Part shown: positions 26,202 to 36,083 of the stretch, one piece after another
Numbering within the stretch: position 1 is the stretch's first letter
How the letters are laid out: every line of letters starts with the position of its first letter
Assembly: GCA_030646295.1 (NCBI GenBank)
Contig: JAUSND010000002.1
Span: 1-64,000, forward strand
Direction of reading: 5' to 3'
DNA length: 64,000 nt
Source: Moraxellaceae bacterium
GTDB lineage: Bacteria > Pseudomonadota > Gammaproteobacteria > Pseudomonadales > Moraxellaceae
Notes under the pieces: model-generated
Told to the model about the DNA's origin: nothing
What the model saw: only the letters and a program-made list of their open reading frames with translations
The model's database searches: none
Position numbers and translations under genes: made by a program

Positions 26202-27644
26202 TCAGACAGATGGCTCGTCGATAACGTCCTTGTCGTGGTGCAACACCTGTGGCGTCAGGGAGCCCACCAGCATGCCGATAAAGGCCATGGCCAGCCCCAC
26301 GATCTGTGGCGGCCACACCCCTTCAGGATTACCGATCTCCAGCAAGACCCAGGTTGTCACCCCCAGTGCGATGGAGAACATTGCACCCTGTGTCGTGGCA
26401 CGGGACCAGTACAGTCCCATGGTCAGAGGAATGAAAGCCGCGACCAGCGTCACCTTGTATGCGTTTTCAACCATCTCGAAGATGCTGGAGGTGGAGTTAA
26501 GTGCAAAGGCCATTACCAGGAAGCCGAAGACGATGACGACCGAGCGAATCACCCACAGGAATTTCTCGTCACTGATATTGCCCAGCATCGGTTTCAGCAT
26601 GTTCTCGGTAAAAATGGTGGATGGCGCCAGCAAGGTACCGGACGCCGTGGACAGAATGGCAGACAGCAGCGCACCGAAAAACAGGATCTGGGCGATTAAC
26701 GGCGTGTGTGTGGTGATAAGGGTTGGCAACACCTTCTGGCTGTCCTCGGCCAGCAATCCCTCCACCATCTGCGGATCAATAAGCAAAGCCGCATAAGCAA
26801 GACCAATCGGAATGAATGCGAACAGCAGGTAAAAAGACCCACCCAGCACACCACCCAGCACCGCCGTTTTCTCGTCCTTGGCCGACATCACGCGCTGGAA
26901 CACGTCCTGTTGCGGGATGGAGCCCAGCGCCATGGTAATGAACGGCCCCAGCACGGCCAGCCAGGCCGCCAGCGTCGCATCCGGCAGCACATTCAGCTTG
27001 CCGGACTGGAACGCATGATCAACCACAACAGAGACACCACCCACTTCGCCGGTCACGTAATACCCGATAAAAAGCATGCCAACCACAATCACGATCATCT
27101 GCATGAAGTCAGTCAGCGCCACCGACCACATGCCGCCATAGGTGGTATAGATAATGACGATTGCGGCGCCCAGTACGATGCCGGAGGACTCCGGAATGGC
27201 GCCATGCGATAACGTATTAAAGACCAGCCCCAGTGCCACCATCTGTGCCGACACCCAGCCCAGATAGGAAATCATGATGGCAATGGAGGTCAGGACTTCG
27301 ACCGTGCGGCCGTACTTGTTGCGAAAGAAGTCAGCAATGGTCAACAGGTTCATGCGGTAGAGCTTGCGCGCATAGAACATGCCAACAAGGATAAGGCAGA
27401 GCGAAGCCCCGAACGGGTCTGCCGCAATCCCCAGCAGTCCCTCCTCCAGGAAGGTGGAGGACGTCCCCAGTACCGTTTCGGAACCAAACCATGTCGCAAA
27501 CACGGTCGCCGTGGTGATGTAGAGCGGCAGGCTGCGGCCGGCCACCACATAATCCTTCGAGCTGTGCACGCGCCGGGCCGCATAAAGACCAATACCTATC
27601 GTTACCATCAGGTAGAGGATGACGAAAATGTTCAGTGTGGACAT
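26202..27644 (-). CDS. Sodium:solute symporter (SSS family)
   Basis: A 480-residue inner-membrane transporter with about 13 membrane segments. The motifs GWVSAQ and YTTYGGMWSVALTDFMQ are typical of the SSS family (relatives of PutP, PanF and YidK). The substrate is unknown, since neighbours give no clue. The ATG at 27644 (MSTLNIFVIL) has GGA seven bases upstream; another at 27656 would add four residues. The gene is separate from pdxB by 94 nt. Confidence 0.88.
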   Translation of the reverse strand: MSTLNIFVILYLMVTIGIGLYAARRVHSSKDYVVAGRSLPLYITTATVFATWFGSETVLGTSSTFLEEGLLGIAADPFGASLCLILVGMFYARKLYRMNLLTIADFFRNKYGRTVEVLTSIAIMISYLGWVSAQMVALGLVFNTLSHGAIPESSGIVLGAAIVIIYTTYGGMWSVALTDFMQMIVIVVGMLFIGYYVTGEVGGVSVVVDHAFQSGKLNVLPDATLAAWLAVLGPFITMALGSIPQQDVFQRVMSAKDEKTAVLGGVLGGSFYLLFAFIPIGLAYAALLIDPQMVEGLLAEDSQKVLPTLITTHTPLIAQILFFGALLSAILSTASGTLLAPSTIFTENMLKPMLGNISDEKFLWVIRSVVIVFGFLVMAFALNSTSSIFEMVENAYKVTLVAAFIPLTMGLYWSRATTQGAMFSIALGVTTWVLLEIGNPEGVWPPQIVGLAMAFIGMLVGSLTPQVLHHDKDVIDEPSV

Positions 27645-27738
27645 GGCAACATCCATTGTCTGGGGGGTGAGGGCAAAGGCGCGATTCTAGAAAGTCATCT
27701 TTCCGAACACAATCCGTTTGACCGCACCGGCGACAATT

Positions 27739-28875
27739 TCAGCCCGGATGGAACCCCAGTGCCACCAGCACAGCCTGCCACTCGGGTCGTTGCAGCCCCG
27801 TGATGGTGCAGGATGCAAACTCGAACCGTGGCGGATAGTCCCGGCGCAGACGGTCAAACGCCAGGGCAGGACTGGGCTCCGCCAGACTCGCCCGCAGGGC
27901 GGCATCATCCCGGCCCACATCACACAACCGGGATGTCAGCCCTGCCAGCAACCCGATCAGGGTATCAGCCGGCGGACAGTCCAGGACCGGACCCCGGGGC
28001 AACTCCAGCTCCCCAAGTGAGACTGCCGGCGTAATGCCGGCAAAGCGGCAAAATGCCGCATGCACCATGGATGTGCCACGCCACTTTCCTTCCTGGCTGT
28101 AACCTGCCACATGCGGCGACCCCAGACGTACACGGGCCAGCAAGTCAGGCATGACGACCGGCTCCCCCTCCCACACGTCAAGCACGACAACCGGCGCATC
28201 AGGCATCTCCAGCCGGGCAAGCAGGGCACGATTGTCGATAACCTCGCCCCGCCCGGCATTCAGAAGGATCTGGCCTGCGTGCAAACGCTCAAGACGCGCC
28301 GTCGTCATGGCATGAAAGGTGGGATGCGGCCCCGTCCGGGTCAGCGGGGTATGCAGGGACAGGATGTCGCAGCTGTCGATCAGCTCATCCAGGGTGACCA
28401 GCTCAACCCCTGGCACAGGGCTCGCCTCCATGAAGGGGTCACACCCCCTCACCCGGAAACCGGCAACCTGCAGCAGCTGTGCAACCTGCCTCCCTACATT
28501 ACCCAGCCCGACAACCCCCACCGAACGTGCCTGCGGCTGCCAGCCCTGCTCAGCTGCCAGTAAGGCAAGGCATGTCAACACATACTCGGCCACTGCGCGG
28601 GCATTACAGCCAGGTGCCGAGGCCACCACAATGCCCCGGGCCTGCAGGGCAGCAAGATCAATATGATCCGTGCCAATGGTTGCCGTACCGACAAAACGAA
28701 CCCGGCTGCCCGCCAGCAGGTCAGCAGTGACGCGGGTTACCGACCGTACCAGCAGGGCATCCGCGTCACGCACATCGGCCGCAGTTATTTGCCGCCCTGG
28801 CAACCGCACCACCTCCCCGATGGGGGCAAAAAGCGCGTCGACCAGTGGCATGTTTTCATCAGCAACAATTCGCAT
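27739..28875 (-). CDS. pdxB: Erythronate-4-phosphate dehydrogenase
   Basis: A 378-residue D-2-hydroxyacid dehydrogenase of the PdxB branch, in the DXP-dependent pyridoxal phosphate pathway. MRIVADENMP at the N-terminus, the NAD loop VVGLGNVGRQVAQ, NAGRGEVIDN and the late catalytic histidine in GSPHVAGYSQEGKW mark PdxB rather than SerA. A C-terminal dimerisation domain is present. The start at 28875 is set by this N-terminus; an upstream reading adds 45 unrelated residues. PdxB is mainly a gammaproteobacterial enzyme, which supports the origin of this part of the window. Confidence 0.94.
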   Translation of the reverse strand: MRIVADENMPLVDALFAPIGEVVRLPGRQITAADVRDADALLVRSVTRVTADLLAGSRVRFVGTATIGTDHIDLAALQARGIVVASAPGCNARAVAEYVLTCLALLAAEQGWQPQARSVGVVGLGNVGRQVAQLLQVAGFRVRGCDPFMEASPVPGVELVTLDELIDSCDILSLHTPLTRTGPHPTFHAMTTARLERLHAGQILLNAGRGEVIDNRALLARLEMPDAPVVVLDVWEGEPVVMPDLLARVRLGSPHVAGYSQEGKWRGTSMVHAAFCRFAGITPAVSLGELELPRGPVLDCPPADTLIGLLAGLTSRLCDVGRDDAALRASLAEPSPALAFDRLRRDYPPRFEFASCTITGLQRPEWQAVLVALGFHPG

Positions 28876-29315
28876 TCCGGGCCGTTCCTTTCCTGAGTGC
28901 CGCGACTCTGCGGCAAGTCCATGGCTGGTGACAAGAGCCTGCCGCACGCTGCACGCCGGCAAAGAAACGATCACGCCAAAACAACAATCCGCCAGACGGC
29001 ACCGCAGCACTGACGAGTGGCCTGAAGTTACCCGGAGTGACGAATCTTCCCGCTTGAAAAGCCATGCATTTAGGGCAGTATCCCGTCAATAAAGGCCTGA
29101 AGAAAGCCCTGGATCGCACACCGTCCTGCAGACCCGACATCGTCATGGAATCCCAATGTTTTCAGGGCTTTGACGTGTCCTGGGCGATGTGCGTTAATAA
29201 GTTGATAAATGACTCGCGCCATGGCGCAGGGTCTCTCGCAAGCGGCAGAAGAACCGCAGCGCCCGGGCACACGGATGGCTCAGATTTCCCTCAATCTGTC
29301 AGTGGATTAACCATA
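28876..29315. other. 440-nt divergent intergenic region between pdxB and the envelope cluster
   Basis: No gene is supported here. An in-frame extension of the next gene from 29064 would precede a proper signal peptide with 84 unrelated residues, so I reject it. The stretch must hold the promoters of pdxB and the envelope cluster. One candidate for the latter is listed separately. Confidence 0.5.
29170..29198 (+). promoter_or_regulatory. Candidate promoter of the envelope (Glt/Agl-like) cluster
   Basis: TTGACG at 29170-29175 and GTTAAT at 29193-29198 (4 of 6) are spaced by 17 nt, giving a leader of about 110 nt to the start at 29316. The support is consensus similarity only. Confidence 0.35.
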
Positions 29316-29843
29316 ATGATTCGTGGACGCCTGTTCGCCCTTTTTGTTTTGGGCATGACTACCGCCGGGACTTTCCCGCTGGCACAAGCATCGGAAGCAA
29401 AACTCCCCGGTGACCTGCAATCCCTGAAAATGGATCTGATCACGCTCAACAGGGAAATCACCCAGCTTGAGAACGAGCTCATGTTCCCCAGCGCCGAGAC
29501 TGCCGTGGTGGTCTCCGTCGAGGCGGGATCGGGAATGAAGCTGGTCGACATCAATCTGATGATTGATGACAAGAGCGCCGGTTACTATTACTACTCCGAC
29601 ACCGAGTTTGCTGCACTGAGCAAGGGCGGCATGCACCGTCTTTACGCTGGCAACCTGACCAGTGGCCAGCACTCGATCAAGGCTGTCATCACCGGCTATG
29701 AGCCTGGTGGCAAGGACTTCCAGCGCACGGTTACCTACACCTTCTCAAAGGGAGCCCAACGCAAGGTGGTCGAACTCAAGGCGAGTGACAATGCCACTCG
29801 CACTCAAGGTGATTTTCGCTTCAGGGAATGGGAAATCCAGTAA
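29316..29843 (+). CDS. Exported coiled-coil protein, first gene of the envelope cluster
   Basis: A 175-residue protein that I cannot name. A signal peptide (about residues 1-25, ending PLAQAS) is followed by a predicted coiled coil (LQSLKMDLITLNREITQLENEL region, about 32-55). A globular domain of beta-rich look (SAGYYYYSD, SGQHSIKAVITGYEPGG) follows. It starts 38 nt before the next gene on the same strand, so it probably belongs to the operon of TPR, TolQ and TolR proteins. Periplasmic location is predicted; the function is unknown. Confidence 0.72.
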   Translation: MIRGRLFALFVLGMTTAGTFPLAQASEAKLPGDLQSLKMDLITLNREITQLENELMFPSAETAVVVSVEAGSGMKLVDINLMIDDKSAGYYYYSDTEFAALSKGGMHRLYAGNLTSGQHSIKAVITGYEPGGKDFQRTVTYTFSKGAQRKVVELKASDNATRTQGDFRFREWEIQ

Positions 29844-29880
29844 CCCGACCGCTGTCGCCACTTGAGGATCACTTGGGCCT

Positions 29881-31815
29881 ATGAAACATTCGTCCCGCTT
29901 TAGTTGCATGCCGCGCATCCTGCTGATTGCCGTTGCAGTGACGACTGCCCTGCCGGCTGCCGCCGCCGACCTGAACAAGCGTCTCAAGGTCAAGGAGGAT
30001 GTCACCGAAGTCATCATGGGTCAGATCATGTATGACTTTTATCTCGGCAAGGGCTTCACGTCACTCAACAACATCCTCACTGCAAAAGCAGAAGGCCTGC
30101 TGTCGGATGATGTGACGGCGACAGAAATCCTGCTTGGTGACCTGTACACGGCATTCGGCATGCCCGAAGCCGCTGACAATGTCTTTTCCCGCATCATTAC
30201 CCGTGACATGCGCAGCGATACCCGCAATGAAACCTGGTTCCGGCAGGGCCGTCTAAAATACCGTCAGGGTGAGTATTTCGAAGCGGAGCGTGTGCTCAAC
30301 GTTCCGATCAGCACGGTTGAAATCACCCCGCTGGAAGCTGAACGTCGCGTCATGCTTGCCAATGTCCTGATGGCAAGAAACGAGTTTGATCGCGCACGTG
30401 ACCTGCTCGCACCAATCCCCATGAGCAATGCGCTGGGCATGTATGCCACCTACAACATGGGTGTTGCCCATCTTCGGGCAAACCGTCCGGAAGAAGGCGT
30501 CGCATTGCTTGAGTCGGTAATGACCCTGCCTGTCAGCGACAATGAGACCAATGCACTGAAAGATCGCGCCGCACTGGCAATCGGGTACAGCCATCTGCAG
30601 GCCAAATCCCCCGAAAAAGCCCGCGAAGCACTGATCAACGTGCGGCTTGAAGGTCCGTTCAGCAACCCCGCCATGCTGTCGCTGGGCTACGCACACTTCC
30701 TGCGCGAAGACTACAAGCGCGCACTCTCCTTCTGGCTGGAGCTGATGACGCGCAACCCTGCAGACAGTTCTGTGCAGGAGGCAATGCTGCTTGCACCACG
30801 CGCCTATGAAGCACTGCAGGCCAATCAACAGGCATTTTTTGGCTACAAACTCGCCGCCCAGACCATGAGTGACCAGCTTGTTGTTCTGGAACGCATCAGT
30901 ACCGAGGTAAAAAAAGCCGGCTGGCTTGACCGGTTGAATCCAAGTGCGGAAGGCGGAGTAAATGCTGATCCGCTGGAAGCACCCAGCATGGCATTGCCCT
31001 CCAATCCGGCAGAGACCGCATTTCTGTCGTCACTGTTTGCCAGCCACACCTTTACAGAGGGCTATCAGCAGTATCAGCAACTGCGCCGGCTGCAAGCGGT
31101 CGTGGAGCAACGCAAGCGGGACTTGCTGGCCATGCGCGACATGGCCGGCGTCATGAGTCGCCGTCAAAACCTGATGGCAGAGCAGCAGAAGCGTGTAGTT
31201 GCCATTGAGCAGCGCATTCAGGCCCTGAATGATCACTGGCCCATCCTGCAATCACGGGCCAGAGCGGCTGCCCGCAATCCCCGTAACTACACGGCGACCA
31301 TGAGCCCTCAGGATCGCGAGATCATGAACCGGATCGAGGAGATGGAAACAGCGGCTGCCCGCTTGCCGGCCGGCACGTCGGGCAGCAACACGCTGAACCG
31401 CATCAGGATGCTGAAAGGACTTCACTCCTTCAACGTCGCCAACCGTGCACCGCGCACGCAGAATCAGGTGTATGCAGAACTGACGCGTTATGAGAAAGAG
31501 CTGGCACAAGTGCGCAATCGCTCGGAGGCACTGCGACAATTGCTGGGCGACAACAAAACGATCATCTCCACGAATGTCACTGCACAGACCGTCGAGTTTG
31601 ATCAACGCCTGACTGATGTTGGCAAGGGGCTTGAGAAGTCCATCGCTGAACACACTGACTATCTGGGTGTGTTAGCGGCTGCCGTACTCGAAGACAAGCG
31701 CAATCGCATCAACAACGATCTTGCAGAAGCCTATCTGAATATAGCCCGGCTTCAGGATGCTGCACTGAATCGCGATAACCGGCCGGTCGGCACGACCGCA
31801 ACACCAAAGCCATGA
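29881..31815 (+). CDS. Periplasmic TPR-containing protein of the envelope cluster
   Basis: A 644-residue protein with a signal peptide (cleavage near LPAAAA, residue 30). Helical repeat units like TPRs cover about residues 45-300, and a coiled-coil-rich C-terminal half (about 390-630) contains long runs of E, K, R, Q and L. No catalytic motif is seen. It probably acts as a scaffold between inner-membrane motor and outer-membrane parts. Its stop overlaps the start of the following lipoprotein gene by four bases (ATGA), so the two products are likely made together. In context it may correspond to one of the TPR components of Glt-like machines. Confidence 0.75.
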   Translation: MKHSSRFSCMPRILLIAVAVTTALPAAAADLNKRLKVKEDVTEVIMGQIMYDFYLGKGFTSLNNILTAKAEGLLSDDVTATEILLGDLYTAFGMPEAADNVFSRIITRDMRSDTRNETWFRQGRLKYRQGEYFEAERVLNVPISTVEITPLEAERRVMLANVLMARNEFDRARDLLAPIPMSNALGMYATYNMGVAHLRANRPEEGVALLESVMTLPVSDNETNALKDRAALAIGYSHLQAKSPEKAREALINVRLEGPFSNPAMLSLGYAHFLREDYKRALSFWLELMTRNPADSSVQEAMLLAPRAYEALQANQQAFFGYKLAAQTMSDQLVVLERISTEVKKAGWLDRLNPSAEGGVNADPLEAPSMALPSNPAETAFLSSLFASHTFTEGYQQYQQLRRLQAVVEQRKRDLLAMRDMAGVMSRRQNLMAEQQKRVVAIEQRIQALNDHWPILQSRARAAARNPRNYTATMSPQDREIMNRIEEMETAAARLPAGTSGSNTLNRIRMLKGLHSFNVANRAPRTQNQVYAELTRYEKELAQVRNRSEALRQLLGDNKTIISTNVTAQTVEFDQRLTDVGKGLEKSIAEHTDYLGVLAAAVLEDKRNRINNDLAEAYLNIARLQDAALNRDNRPVGTTATPKP

Positions 31816-34793
31816 GCATTCGTATGTCACTTGCTGTTCGCCTCACTCCGCTGGCCATCGCCATCGCCATTCTGAGCGGGTGCGCCACAACACCACCTGA
31901 AAAACCGGACGCTGCCGCCGCTGCAGGCAAGAACCGTTTCAGCGGGGCCACACTGGCCGACCTTGAAGGCCGCGACATCGTGGTTGACGCGGGTGAAATC
32001 ACACCGCAGACAGCTGAAGAGACATTAAGCAACTACCAGACGGCGCTTACCCTCTTTCGCGACCCGAATGATCGCCTGGAAACACTGCGCCGCATGGCCG
32101 AACTGACCATGGAAAGCTCCATGGCCCGCGATGCCGCAGACAGCAAGGCAACTGCAACAACTGCCGTGCCGAAGGGTGAAAGCGAAGAAGCACTGTATGA
32201 AAGCTTCATGCAGGGAATGGCCTCCGCGCGTGACGGCGTTCCCGGTGCCAACGCCAAGCTCCCCGCATCAGGCAAAGCCACGCGGGTTGATTACGGTCAG
32301 GCCGTTAAACTGTATGAACAGTTACTGCAGGGAGCCAAGCCCGGACCGGACCGCGCTGAAGCCTATTATCAGCTTGCCAAGGCTTATGACCTGAATGGCC
32401 AGCGTGAAGAGTCCATTGCCGCGCTGCGCAAGCTCGTCTATGAATACCCGGGCAGCCAGTACAACACTGAAGCACGCTTCCGTATCGCCGAGCACGAATT
32501 TTCTACCGGCCGCTATGTAGCGGCCGCAGACAACTATGCCGCCGTCTACGCATCACAGGATAACGAAGAGTTCCGTGACCAAGCGATCTACAAGCAGGCC
32601 TGGTCACTCTACAAGGCATCCGACTACGATGCAGCGCAACCACTGTTCTTCAAGGTGATTGAAGAGTGGCAGCCAAAAACACAATCGCCCAACAAGGCTC
32701 AGGCCAGCAATGCCCTCAAGCTGCTGGATGACACCTTCAACATCATCAGCCTGAGCTTCATCCAGCAGGATGGCGCGAAATCTGTTGATGCCTATTTCCG
32801 CAAGGTCGGCAAGAAAGACTACATACCAGATGTGTACATGAATCTTGGCCAGACCTATCTGGGCAAGCGTCTGTACCGCAATGCGGCCGAAACATTTGAT
32901 TATTTTGTTGCAACCTATCCGTTTGACCCGCGCGCACCTGAATTCAGCTCTGCCACCATCAAGGCATACATGGATGGCGGCTTCCCGTCGGAAGTCATCC
33001 CGGCCAAGGAAAACTTCGTAAAGCGCTACAACACATCAAGCGAGTACTGGGCACGTGCCAATGAAGCAACACGTCAGGACATCATGCCCCTGCTGCAGTC
33101 GCACATCATTGATCTGGCACGGCACCGGCATGCGCTGGCACAACAGACAAAGAAGGAAGAGGACTACCTGAAGGCAGCCTCATGGTATCGCCAGTTCCTC
33201 GCACTGAATCCGCCAGAGGCTGAGGCCCTGACAATCAACCAGTTGCTGGCCGAAGCCCTTTTCTCCGCCAGAAAATTCGACGATGCCATCATCGAATTCG
33301 AGAAGACTGCCTACGATTATCCAGGCAACACCAAGGCCAGCGAGTCTGCCTATCTTGCCCTGCTCTCCTACCTTGAGCAGGAAAAGGATATTGGCACGAA
33401 GTCCCCTGATATCCAGAAGTCATGGTGGGCGCGCCGTGTTGCCAGTACACACAAGTACGCAGAAAAATTTCCGGCGGATAAAAACACTCCTCTCGTTCTT
33501 CAGGGCCTGACCAACGACCAGATCGGCAACAAGGATCTGGCTGGCGCCATGAAAACAGCAAGCCTGATCCTGCAACTGAATCCGCCCGCGCCGGCTGCCA
33601 TCCAGAAAGAGGCCTGGATGGTTGTAGGCGATGGCGAGTTTGATCTGGGTCGCCCGGATGCGGCCGAGTTTGCTTACGGCAAGGTGCTGGCTTACCAGGA
33701 TCTGGATGTCGCCCAGCGCAAGAAGTATCAGGAACGCCTGACAGCCTCCATCTACAAGCAGGCTGAAAAACTGCGTGACAGCAAGGATGTGGATGGCGCC
33801 GTGGCGGCCTACAAGCGTGCCGCCAGCGTCACAACCGACCCCCGCTTCAAGGCCGGTGCCGAGTTTGACGCGGCCACGATGTACCTGAATGCCGAGCGTC
33901 ACGCCGATGCCATCCCTTTGCTGGTTGCCTTCCGCATCAACTTCCCGGAAAGCGAACTGAACGACACCATTCCTGAAAAGCTGGCGCTCTCTTACGAGAA
34001 AACCGGTCAGCTGGACAAGGCTGCCACCGAGTACGAAGGCATATCCACCCGCCATCAGAAAACAAATCCCGAGCTGGCACGCCAGGCATTGCTGACATCT
34101 GCAGAAATGTTTGAAAAATCCGGGCGTAATGACGAGTCACTGCGTGTTTATCGCAAATACATTGCCACATTCCCAAAACCGGTGGATGTAAACATGGAGG
34201 CCCAGTTCCGCCTCTATACCGCCTACGGCAAACAGGGCAATACGGTAGAAAGCGACAACATGCTGCGCGAGCTGGCCCGTTCGTTTGATCGTGCTGGCGC
34301 AGAGAACACTGCCCGTACCAGCTATCTTGGTGCCATGGCAAAGTTCAGGCTGAGCAAGCCTGTGTATGATGAGTTTGCCGGCATCATGCTCAAGCAACCG
34401 CTCAAGCAGTCCCTGGCCCGCAAGCGTCAGGCCATGCAGAAAGCACTGGACACCTACAGCAAGGTTGCCGCCATCGGCGTTGCCGAATTCACCACGGCAT
34501 CCAATTACCAGATTGCCGAGATCTACCGCAAGCTGGCGGCGGACCTTATGGCAAGTGAACGACCAAAAGGACTCAGCGAACTGGAACTGGAGCAATACGG
34601 CATTCTGCTCGAAGAACAGGCACTGCCGTTCGAAGACAAGGCGCTTGAGCTCTATATCGCCAACGCCGGACTGGCCAAGCAGAATATTTATGACGACTTT
34701 GTGCGACAGAGCTTTGAAGCTCTGGCCAGACTCTCGCCCGGCCGCTACAACAAGCGCGAGCAGTCCGAGCCTTATGTCGACGTGATTTACTGA
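31812..34793 (+). CDS. Large TPR lipoprotein of the envelope cluster (GltD/AgmU-like)
   Basis: A 993-residue lipoprotein: the signal peptide ends in the lipobox LSGC near residue 25, with ATTP following the cysteine. Almost the whole rest is TPR-like helical repeats (for example AEAYYQLAKAYDLNGQREESIAAL, split over about 185-210). This arrangement resembles the large TPR protein of the Myxococcus Glt complex (GltD/AgmU) in kind; homology was not tested. The residue after the lipobox Cys is Ala rather than Asp, compatible with sorting to the outer membrane. The neighbours point to a trans-envelope complex. Confidence 0.75.
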   Translation: MSIRMSLAVRLTPLAIAIAILSGCATTPPEKPDAAAAAGKNRFSGATLADLEGRDIVVDAGEITPQTAEETLSNYQTALTLFRDPNDRLETLRRMAELTMESSMARDAADSKATATTAVPKGESEEALYESFMQGMASARDGVPGANAKLPASGKATRVDYGQAVKLYEQLLQGAKPGPDRAEAYYQLAKAYDLNGQREESIAALRKLVYEYPGSQYNTEARFRIAEHEFSTGRYVAAADNYAAVYASQDNEEFRDQAIYKQAWSLYKASDYDAAQPLFFKVIEEWQPKTQSPNKAQASNALKLLDDTFNIISLSFIQQDGAKSVDAYFRKVGKKDYIPDVYMNLGQTYLGKRLYRNAAETFDYFVATYPFDPRAPEFSSATIKAYMDGGFPSEVIPAKENFVKRYNTSSEYWARANEATRQDIMPLLQSHIIDLARHRHALAQQTKKEEDYLKAASWYRQFLALNPPEAEALTINQLLAEALFSARKFDDAIIEFEKTAYDYPGNTKASESAYLALLSYLEQEKDIGTKSPDIQKSWWARRVASTHKYAEKFPADKNTPLVLQGLTNDQIGNKDLAGAMKTASLILQLNPPAPAAIQKEAWMVVGDGEFDLGRPDAAEFAYGKVLAYQDLDVAQRKKYQERLTASIYKQAEKLRDSKDVDGAVAAYKRAASVTTDPRFKAGAEFDAATMYLNAERHADAIPLLVAFRINFPESELNDTIPEKLALSYEKTGQLDKAATEYEGISTRHQKTNPELARQALLTSAEMFEKSGRNDESLRVYRKYIATFPKPVDVNMEAQFRLYTAYGKQGNTVESDNMLRELARSFDRAGAENTARTSYLGAMAKFRLSKPVYDEFAGIMLKQPLKQSLARKRQAMQKALDTYSKVAAIGVAEFTTASNYQIAEIYRKLAADLMASERPKGLSELELEQYGILLEEQALPFEDKALELYIANAGLAKQNIYDDFVRQSFEALARLSPGRYNKREQSEPYVDVIY

Positions 34794-34804
34794 GGCGGCA
34801 CACG

Positions 34805-35653
34805 ATGAGCATCAAACACAAGATAGCCCTGAGCGCGATTGCCGCCGCCCTCACCCTGCTGGCGGGTTGCGCCTCTGCGCCAAAGCAGGCCGTGCCCGAG
34901 GCCGAACAGACCGCTGGCGCAAACGAACCCGATCTGGTTGCGCAACTCCGTGAGCGCATGGCGGCCGGTACCCTGCAGCGCCAGGAAAAAGCCGAAGACA
35001 AGAAACCCAGCGAAGCGGCCGGTGACACCTCTCGCTCCCCCGCACTGGTAGCGACCAATGCCCGCCAGCAGGCTGCCATGGCGGTCTCCGCTGACTACAC
35101 AAAAGCCATCAGCCTGATGGCTGCCGACCAGAACGATGAAGCACTGGCCCTGCTGCAAAAGGTTTCCGCAAAAGAGCCATCATTTGCCGGCCCGGTGATC
35201 AATCAGGGTGTCATCTTTCTGAAGCAGAAAAAATTTGCTGATGCGGAAAAGGTTTTACGCCAGGCACTTGTGGTCAATGCCCGCAACCCGTATGCACACA
35301 ACCTGCTGGGCATCGCCTTGCGCGAGCAGGGCAAGTTTGCAGATGCACGTGCCGCCTACGAAACTGCCCTCGGCATTGATCCGGCCTATGCCAAGGCCCA
35401 CTTCAATTTCGGCGTGCTGGCAGATCTTTACCTGCAGGACCTGCCGCTGGCGCTGACTCACTACGAACGCTATCAGGCACTGCAAAGCAAACCGGATCCA
35501 GCCGTTGCCAACTGGATTGTCGACCTGCAGAAACGTACTGGCGTATACAAGGCGCCGCCACCTGCACCACGCGCGCCAGAGCCTGTCGAAGAACCGATGG
35601 CAGAAGGTGTCGACACCCCCGCTGCCGCGCCAGCAACCGCTGACGGAGCCTGA
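34805..35653 (+). CDS. TPR lipoprotein of the envelope cluster (GltE/AglT-like)
   Basis: A 282-residue lipoprotein with lipobox LAGC near residue 22, followed by ASAP. Three to four canonical TPRs lie at about residues 95-215 (EALALLQKVSAKEPSF, NPYAHNLLGIALREQGKFADA, AKAHFNFGVLADLYL). The C-terminal tail is rich in Pro and Ala. It is similar in kind to the smaller TPR lipoprotein of Glt-like machines. It starts 11 nt after the previous gene and ends 2 nt before the next. Confidence 0.77.
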   Translation: MSIKHKIALSAIAAALTLLAGCASAPKQAVPEAEQTAGANEPDLVAQLRERMAAGTLQRQEKAEDKKPSEAAGDTSRSPALVATNARQQAAMAVSADYTKAISLMAADQNDEALALLQKVSAKEPSFAGPVINQGVIFLKQKKFADAEKVLRQALVVNARNPYAHNLLGIALREQGKFADARAAYETALGIDPAYAKAHFNFGVLADLYLQDLPLALTHYERYQALQSKPDPAVANWIVDLQKRTGVYKAPPPAPRAPEPVEEPMAEGVDTPAAAPATADGA

Positions 35654-35655
35654 AC

Positions 35656-35988
35656 ATGAACAGACAGAATATGCTTTCCCTCATATGCCTGGCCCTGCTG
35701 TCGGCCGGGCATGCTGGTGCGGCAACAACGCAGAAAGCACCACAAAAGACTGATGCGGCGGCAATCGCAACCACTGGTAGCAACCAGCCAACCGAAGCCA
35801 CCCAGTCGGATGTGATCGGCAGCAAGGAAGCACCGGGAGTCTTCAACATCGTGCCCTGGAAAGACAAGACCAGCCCGACCCAGAAAAAGGAAGTGGGTAC
35901 GTCCATCCTGCGTGAAACCCTGCAACCACTGGACCGGGACATCCTGCTGCGTGAAATCGAGTTTCATCGTAACGCCGAGCAACGCTGA
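35656..35988 (+). CDS. Small exported protein of the envelope cluster
   Basis: A 110-residue protein with a signal peptide (about residues 1-22, ending AGHAGA) and a polar, low-complexity middle rich in T, A and Q. A short conserved-looking end, LRETLQPLDRDILLREIEF, follows. I recognise no family. It is tightly placed between the TPR lipoprotein and the TolQ-like gene and is surely part of the operon. A small periplasmic accessory role is inferred. Confidence 0.6.
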   Translation: MNRQNMLSLICLALLSAGHAGAATTQKAPQKTDAAAIATTGSNQPTEATQSDVIGSKEAPGVFNIVPWKDKTSPTQKKEVGTSILRETLQPLDRDILLREIEFHRNAEQR

Positions 35989-36083
35989 ACATTTTTTGGT
36001 ACAAGCAGGGCTGGTGCTATCCAAGGCAGCATCACTCTGACATAACACTTACAACCTTGGTTTTGTGATAGGAGTTTCAAGCA

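Noticed and set aside
29064-29315. In-frame N-terminal extension of the first envelope-cluster gene
   Set aside because: It would place 84 unrelated residues before a typical signal peptide; the ATG at 29316 is the natural start.
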